From positions 1 to 9,435 of the forward strand of contig DASVDW010000223.1 in NCBI GenBank assembly GCA_036380925.1: a stretch of 9,435 nt of DNA. Reading direction: 5' to 3'. The notes under the pieces were generated by a model. That model was not told the origin of the DNA and did not search any database. It saw nothing but the letters and a program-made list of their open reading frames with translations. Shown piece by piece: positions 5,881-9,435 of the stretch (position 1 is the stretch's first letter; every line of letters starts with the position of its first letter). The position numbers were made by a program, and so were the translations under genes. The DNA comes from JAICLV01 sp036380925 (GTDB taxonomy: Bacteria; Actinomycetota; Actinomycetes; Acidothermales; Acidothermaceae).

Positions 5881-7226
5881 ACTGGTCCGCGCACGGCGCC
5901 GTGCCGCGTGTGCGCGCCACCGAGCGGATGCCCGCATTCGCGGTCATCGTGTTGCTGATCGCGGGCGCCGTCAGCGTCCTGGTGGCGATCGGGCCGGTCA
6001 ACGCCAGCTGGACATTGCTGGTCGTGGTCGCCGGCGTGGCGCTCGTTCGCAATGTGGAACTGGCCGCTTTGACCTTCGTCGCACTGGCGCCCTTCGAAGG
6101 GTACGCGAAGTCAATCAGCGGCTCGGCCGTCAAGTTGTTCGGCGCCGTCTTGTTCGCGGCATGGCTCCTTCGCGTTCTCACAAGGGGAACGCCGGTGCGC
6201 CTCTCGCACCCGGTCGCGCGTGCTGCCGGTGTTCTGCTCGCCGTCCTGCTCACTTCTGCCGTCGTCCACCAGAACGGCGCACTCGGCACCGAGGTCTTGA
6301 TCCGCTATCTGTCATACCTCGCGGCGCTGGTCGTCCTCATCGACTGCATGCAAGACCGCCTACATCCGCAACGGGTCGCGCGCATGTACGTCGCGGCATG
6401 CTCGGTGGCGGCGCTGGTTGGGCTTGTCATGTTCTTCCGGCACAACCTGCGCGCGAGCGGACCCGTTGGCGACCCGAACGATTTCGCGTTCTTCTTGGTC
6501 GCGGCACTGCCGTTGTGCTTCGGACTTCGCCATGACGCCCGCCACAAGCAGGTGTACAACCTCGCAGCGCTCACCATGGCGCTCGCCGTTCTCGCGACGT
6601 TCTCGCGCGGCGCGCTCGTCGGAATCGGCGCGATGCTCGTATATGCCTTGTCATCCCGGCGGATCAGGGCGGGCGCCGTCATCGCGGCGGTCGCACTCGC
6701 CGCCATCGCTGTCACCGCCACCTCGATCGTGGCCCCGGGCAAGCTCGGCACCAGCCTGCACGCCAAGGGCCAGGTCGCACAGCAAAACATCGACACGCGA
6801 CTGAGCCGGTGGCAGGCGGCCGCCGAGATGACGTACGACCACCCGTTAATCGGCCTGGGCCCGGCGGGTTTTCGCGAGAACTACGACCGCTACATCGACT
6901 ACCACGGGACGAACCCCGAACGCGGGCTCGACGTCGCGCACGAGATGTATCTCGAGGTCTCCAGCGAACTCGGCGTCGTAGGGCTCGCCGCCTTTGCCGG
7001 CGTGCTGGGATTCGGTTACCGCGGTGCGAGGGAAAGCGCGCGGAAACAGCACCTTGACGCTGATCTCGCCAGCTCGGTGTGTGTCGCGTTCGTCGGTGCG
7101 GGAGTAGCCGCGATTTTCCTCACCGAGCAGTATTACCTGCCGTTGTGGCTGCTCGCCGCACTTGGCGCGGCGCTGCAGGCGCGCTCGACGCGCCATGCCG
7201 AGTTTGACCCCGCGGTCGTGGTGTGA
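5877..7226 (+). CDS. O-antigen ligase/polymerase family (Wzy-like) multi-pass membrane protein
   Basis: A 449-residue integral membrane protein with about 10-12 hydrophobic segments, predicted to polymerise flipped repeat units or ligate the finished glycan on the outer face of the membrane. Family features of Wzy/WaaL (Wzy_C-type) proteins are clear: GDPNDFA (198-204), TFSRGALVG (241-249), then a large extracytoplasmic loop (about 285-365) with RLSRWQAA (308-315), HPLIGLGPAGF (322-332) and the conserved His355 in AHEMYLE, followed by more membrane helices. Sequence alone does not separate polymerase from ligase; the neighbouring Wzx-like flippase favours polymerase. GTG 5877 is chosen for its GTGA overlap with the deacetylase stop and GGAGG 9 bases upstream; GTG 5874 is nearly as good, and GTG 5850 is less likely. 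The C-terminus is a short soluble tail. The next gene starts 1 base after the stop. Confidence 0.88.
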   Translation: MNWSAHGAVPRVRATERMPAFAVIVLLIAGAVSVLVAIGPVNASWTLLVVVAGVALVRNVELAALTFVALAPFEGYAKSISGSAVKLFGAVLFAAWLLRVLTRGTPVRLSHPVARAAGVLLAVLLTSAVVHQNGALGTEVLIRYLSYLAALVVLIDCMQDRLHPQRVARMYVAACSVAALVGLVMFFRHNLRASGPVGDPNDFAFFLVAALPLCFGLRHDARHKQVYNLAALTMALAVLATFSRGALVGIGAMLVYALSSRRIRAGAVIAAVALAAIAVTATSIVAPGKLGTSLHAKGQVAQQNIDTRLSRWQAAAEMTYDHPLIGLGPAGFRENYDRYIDYHGTNPERGLDVAHEMYLEVSSELGVVGLAAFAGVLGFGYRGARESARKQHLDADLASSVCVAFVGAGVAAIFLTEQYYLPLWLLAALGAALQARSTRHAEFDPAVVV

Positions 7227-7227
7227 C

Positions 7228-8337
7228 ATGCGGATTGTCCAACTGCTAACCCAGCCGGACGGCGGTCCGGCGGATCACGCCATGGATGTCGCGCGCGAGA
7301 TCGCGCGCCGAGGGCATGAGAGCCACATCGTGGGGCCGTGCGCGGGCTTGTCGGCTGGGGTGGCGCACCCCCACGTGCTGTTGCACGACGTCACGATGAG
7401 CAGCAAGCGGGATCTGCGCGGAGCACGCGCGATCGCCGCGGCGCTAAGGGAGATCGACCCGGACGTGCTGCACTGCCAGGACCGTCGAGCGGGGCTCATC
7501 GGTCGCGTCGTCGGTCGCGCGACCGGCGTGCCCGCGCTCGTGTACACCCTGCACGGCGTCGCCGACGGACTTTCCGATCTCGTCGCCGGGAATGCTCGGG
7601 CGGCGCGCCGGCGCGGCCGGGACGGCTGGTACTACCTCACGGGAGAGCGGTTGCTTTGCCGCGCGACTCGCGCCCGCATGGTCGTCCCCAGTCATGCGGT
7701 CGCGCGCTTCGCCGTGGATCACATCGGCCTCGACGCGGGCGTCGTCGACGTCGTCCCCAACGGCGTGGACGTGGCTCGATTCTCACCCCGGCCACGTCCG
7801 AACGGGTCGCTGACCGCGATTTGGCTGGGCGTCATGGCCCCGGTCAAGCGCCTCGACACCCTGGTGGAGGTGCTCGCGGATGTTCCCGAGTTGGAGCTTC
7901 TTCTCGTCGGATCGGGACCTGAGCGCGACGCGGTCGAGAAAGCAGCCTGTGAGCGTGGTGTGGCCGGGCGGGTCGCCTTTCGCGGACGGGTGGCGGACCC
8001 AGCGTCCGGGTTCGCCGAAGCCGACCTTTTCGTGCTGCCGTCGGCCGCCGAGAATTGCCCGCTCGCGCTGTTGCAGGCGATGGCATGCGGACTCCCGGTT
8101 GTGGCATCCCGCGTCGGAGGGGTGCCGGAGATCGTGCGCGACGGCGTCGATGGCCTGCTCGTCCCGCCCGGTCAGGTCGCGGCGCTCGCCGGCGCATTGC
8201 GCACGTTGGTCGCGGATTCCGCGCGCAGGCGGGCTATGGGTGGGCACGCGCGCCAGCGGGTCATCCGGCACTACACGCTCCAGACCTGTGTCGACGGGCT
8301 GCTCGACACCTACCGGAAGGCGCTGTCATGCACGTGA
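7228..8337 (+). CDS. GT4-family GT-B glycosyltransferase
   Basis: A 369-residue cytoplasmic or membrane-associated retaining glycosyltransferase that would add one sugar from a nucleotide-sugar donor to the lipid-linked oligosaccharide. The N-terminal acceptor domain begins MRIVQLL with the GGPADHAMDVA loop (12-22) and contains YTLHGVADG (107-115). The C-terminal donor domain has VVPNGVDVARFSP (175-187), WLGVMAPVKRLDTLVEVL (199-216), LLLVGSGPERDA (225-236), and the nucleotide-sugar site AENCPLALLQAMACGLPVVAS (274-294, quoted without its first residue). The EX7E signature is altered: Glu275 is present but the second Glu is Gln283. Start ATG 7228 lies 1 base after the upstream stop. A longer frame to 7162 would run into the Wzy gene and adds a basic, non-homologous-looking leader. 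The upstream Shine-Dalgarno is weak, so translation is probably coupled. Donor and acceptor cannot be deduced. Confidence 0.9.
   Translation: MRIVQLLTQPDGGPADHAMDVAREIARRGHESHIVGPCAGLSAGVAHPHVLLHDVTMSSKRDLRGARAIAAALREIDPDVLHCQDRRAGLIGRVVGRATGVPALVYTLHGVADGLSDLVAGNARAARRRGRDGWYYLTGERLLCRATRARMVVPSHAVARFAVDHIGLDAGVVDVVPNGVDVARFSPRPRPNGSLTAIWLGVMAPVKRLDTLVEVLADVPELELLLVGSGPERDAVEKAACERGVAGRVAFRGRVADPASGFAEADLFVLPSAAENCPLALLQAMACGLPVVASRVGGVPEIVRDGVDGLLVPPGQVAALAGALRTLVADSARRRAMGGHARQRVIRHYTLQTCVDGLLDTYRKALSCT
8315..8320 (+). promoter_or_regulatory. Ribosome binding site for the second glycosyltransferase
   Basis: GGAAGG ends 7 bases before ATG 8328, within the end of the preceding glycosyltransferase gene. 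It supports ATG 8328 over the in-frame GTG 8334 and ATG 8337, which would cut into the usual first beta-strand of the family. Confidence 0.6.
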
Positions 8338-9435
8338 TGTTCACGGTCGCCGAGATGGGGTCGGGTGGGGCAGAGGCAGTTGTCTCAACGCTCGCGCGTG
8401 ATGTCGCGGCACGCGGGGCGCGCGTCACCGTCGCCAGCTCTGGAGGTTGGCGTGCGGCCGAGCTCGACGGGCAGGGCGCCCGGCTGGTGTCGGTGCCGCT
8501 TCGAGGACGACGGCCGCTGGACCTCGCACGGGCGGCAATCGCACTGCGGCGCGAGCGGATCCGCGCCAGCGTGAGCCTGCTGCACGCCCATAACGTGAAG
8601 GCCGCCGTCGTTTCCGCGGCCGGGTGGCCCAACGCATTCCCGCGTGGTGGACAGCGTGTTCCCCTTGTCGTCACGTTGCACGGCGTGCCAACTGGAAGGT
8701 ATCGGGACGCCGCGCGAATCCTGAACCGCTGTGCGGACCACGTTGTCGCAGTCTCGACCGAGGTGGCCGAACGGGTCGTCACAGCCGGCTTTCCGTCGTC
8801 CAGAACGCAAGTCATCGAGAACGCGGTCGTGGCTCCCGAGGCCCATGACCGGATTGACGCGCGGCGGCGCCTTGGCATCGCGTGCGACGCGCGCGTCGTC
8901 GTCTGTGTCGCCCGCCTGGCGCCACAAAAGCGGCACGATTTGCTCGTCGCGGCCTGGCAACAGATGCCTGCCGACGCGGTGTTGCTCATCGTCGGCGAAG
9001 GCGTCACCCGACCGGCGGTCGACGCGGCGATCGGGCGCACCGGCCAGCGGGACCGGATCCGGTTGCTCGGTGAGCGCCACGATGTCGACTGGCTGCTCGC
9101 CGCCGCGGACGCCTGCGTGCTTCCCACTGATTGGGAAGGCCTGCCGATCAGCGTTCTCGAAGCTATGGCGGCCGGCGTTCCCGTCGTCGCCTCCGCGGTG
9201 ACCGGGTTGGCGGCGTTCGGCGCCGCCATCCAACTCGTCCCGCCCGGATCGGCGACCGCGCTCGCCGACGGCTTGCGGCACGTCCTCGCCGACGAAAGCC
9301 GACGCCGAAAGCTGATCACCGCAGGCTTGGCGTTGGCCCGCGATCGATTCGCTCCGGCACGCATGTGCGAGCAGTACCGGGACTTGTACGCGGCGGTTGG
9401 CATGCCGGTGCCGGCGGCGCCCGGCGGGGTGGCGG
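8328..9435 (+). CDS. GT4-family GT-B glycosyltransferase (3' truncated by the window)
   Basis: Open from ATG 8328 to the window end, giving 369 residues with no stop. This is close to full length for the family, so only a short tail is probably missing. The N-terminus MHVMFTVAEMGSGGAEAVV (1-19) is the classic acceptor-domain start. HAHNVKAAV (86-94) and VVTLHGVPTG (114-123) follow. The donor domain shows VIENAVVAP (162-170), VARLAPQKRHDLLVAAW (194-210), LLIVGEG (219-225), LLGERHDVDWLLAADACVLP (246-265), and WEGLPISVLEAMAAGVPVVA (268-287). The EX7E pair is complete (Glu269, Glu277), unlike in the preceding paralogue. It overlaps that gene by 10 bases and has GGAAGG 7 bases upstream, so it is part of the same operon. 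The predicted role is adding another sugar to the same lipid-linked glycan; donor and linkage are unknown. After residue 355 the tail turns Pro/Gly/Ala-rich, as expected near a GT-B C-terminus. Confidence 0.9.
   Translation, partial: MHVMFTVAEMGSGGAEAVVSTLARDVAARGARVTVASSGGWRAAELDGQGARLVSVPLRGRRPLDLARAAIALRRERIRASVSLLHAHNVKAAVVSAAGWPNAFPRGGQRVPLVVTLHGVPTGRYRDAARILNRCADHVVAVSTEVAERVVTAGFPSSRTQVIENAVVAPEAHDRIDARRRLGIACDARVVVCVARLAPQKRHDLLVAAWQQMPADAVLLIVGEGVTRPAVDAAIGRTGQRDRIRLLGERHDVDWLLAAADACVLPTDWEGLPISVLEAMAAGVPVVASAVTGLAAFGAAIQLVPPGSATALADGLRHVLADESRRRKLITAGLALARDRFAPARMCEQYRDLYAAVGMPVPAAPGGVA

Noticed and set aside
8261..9403. 380-residue minus-strand reading frame opposite the last glycosyltransferase
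   Set aside because: It is Arg/Ser/Thr/Ala-rich without motifs, while the opposite strand encodes a full GT-B glycosyltransferase with an intact EX7E pair.
1..9435. CRISPR arrays, tRNA or rRNA genes, insertion sequences, phage attachment sites
   Set aside because: No spaced repeats, tRNA-like cloverleaf, transposase-like frame or terminal inverted repeats were seen on either strand.

Overview
The base composition (GC-rich, with strongly G/C-biased third codon positions), GTG starts, GAGG/GGAGG-type ribosome binding sites and the protein families point to a high-GC Gram-positive bacterium, most likely an actinobacterium. I cannot name the genus from the sequence alone. All supported genes are on the + strand.

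Layout. Positions 1-183 hold the C-terminal 60 residues of a gene that begins outside the window. They look like the closing beta-sandwich region of a glycoside-hydrolase-like protein. A hairpin directly after its stop (191-219) is a likely terminator. A roughly 275-base non-coding stretch follows; it may hold a weak promoter. A hypothetical gene (494-1321) encodes a soluble protein with a charged helical/coiled-coil centre and an Asp-rich tail. A strong inverted repeat (1340-1366) lies right after it and overlaps the first codons of the longest methyltransferase reading frame, so the real methyltransferase start is uncertain.

From about 1326/1410 to the right edge runs one compact operon for a surface or secreted polysaccharide. 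In order it encodes a class I SAM-dependent methyltransferase, a 973-residue fusion protein, a NodB-type polysaccharide deacetylase, a Wzy/O-antigen-ligase-type membrane protein and two GT4-family GT-B glycosyltransferases, the second cut by the window end. Junctions are ATGA, ATGA, GTGA, a 1-base gap and a 10-base overlap, which implies co-transcription and translational coupling.

How the genes fit together: the two glycosyltransferases would extend a lipid-linked oligosaccharide on the cytoplasmic face, the Wzx-like part of the fusion would flip it, and the Wzy-like protein would polymerise or ligate it outside. The methyltransferase could modify sugars, and the deacetylase could remove N- or O-acetyl groups. 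No priming phosphoglycosyltransferase, chain-length regulator or export apparatus is in view, so the locus continues beyond the window.

The most unusual feature is the fusion gene at 2138-5059. In one uninterrupted frame it joins a degenerate methyltransferase-like N-terminal region, an aminoglycoside-phosphotransferase-fold kinase with intact catalytic motifs, and a complete Wzx-type flippase. This suggests that phosphorylation of some small molecule or glycan is physically coupled to lipid-linked glycan export.
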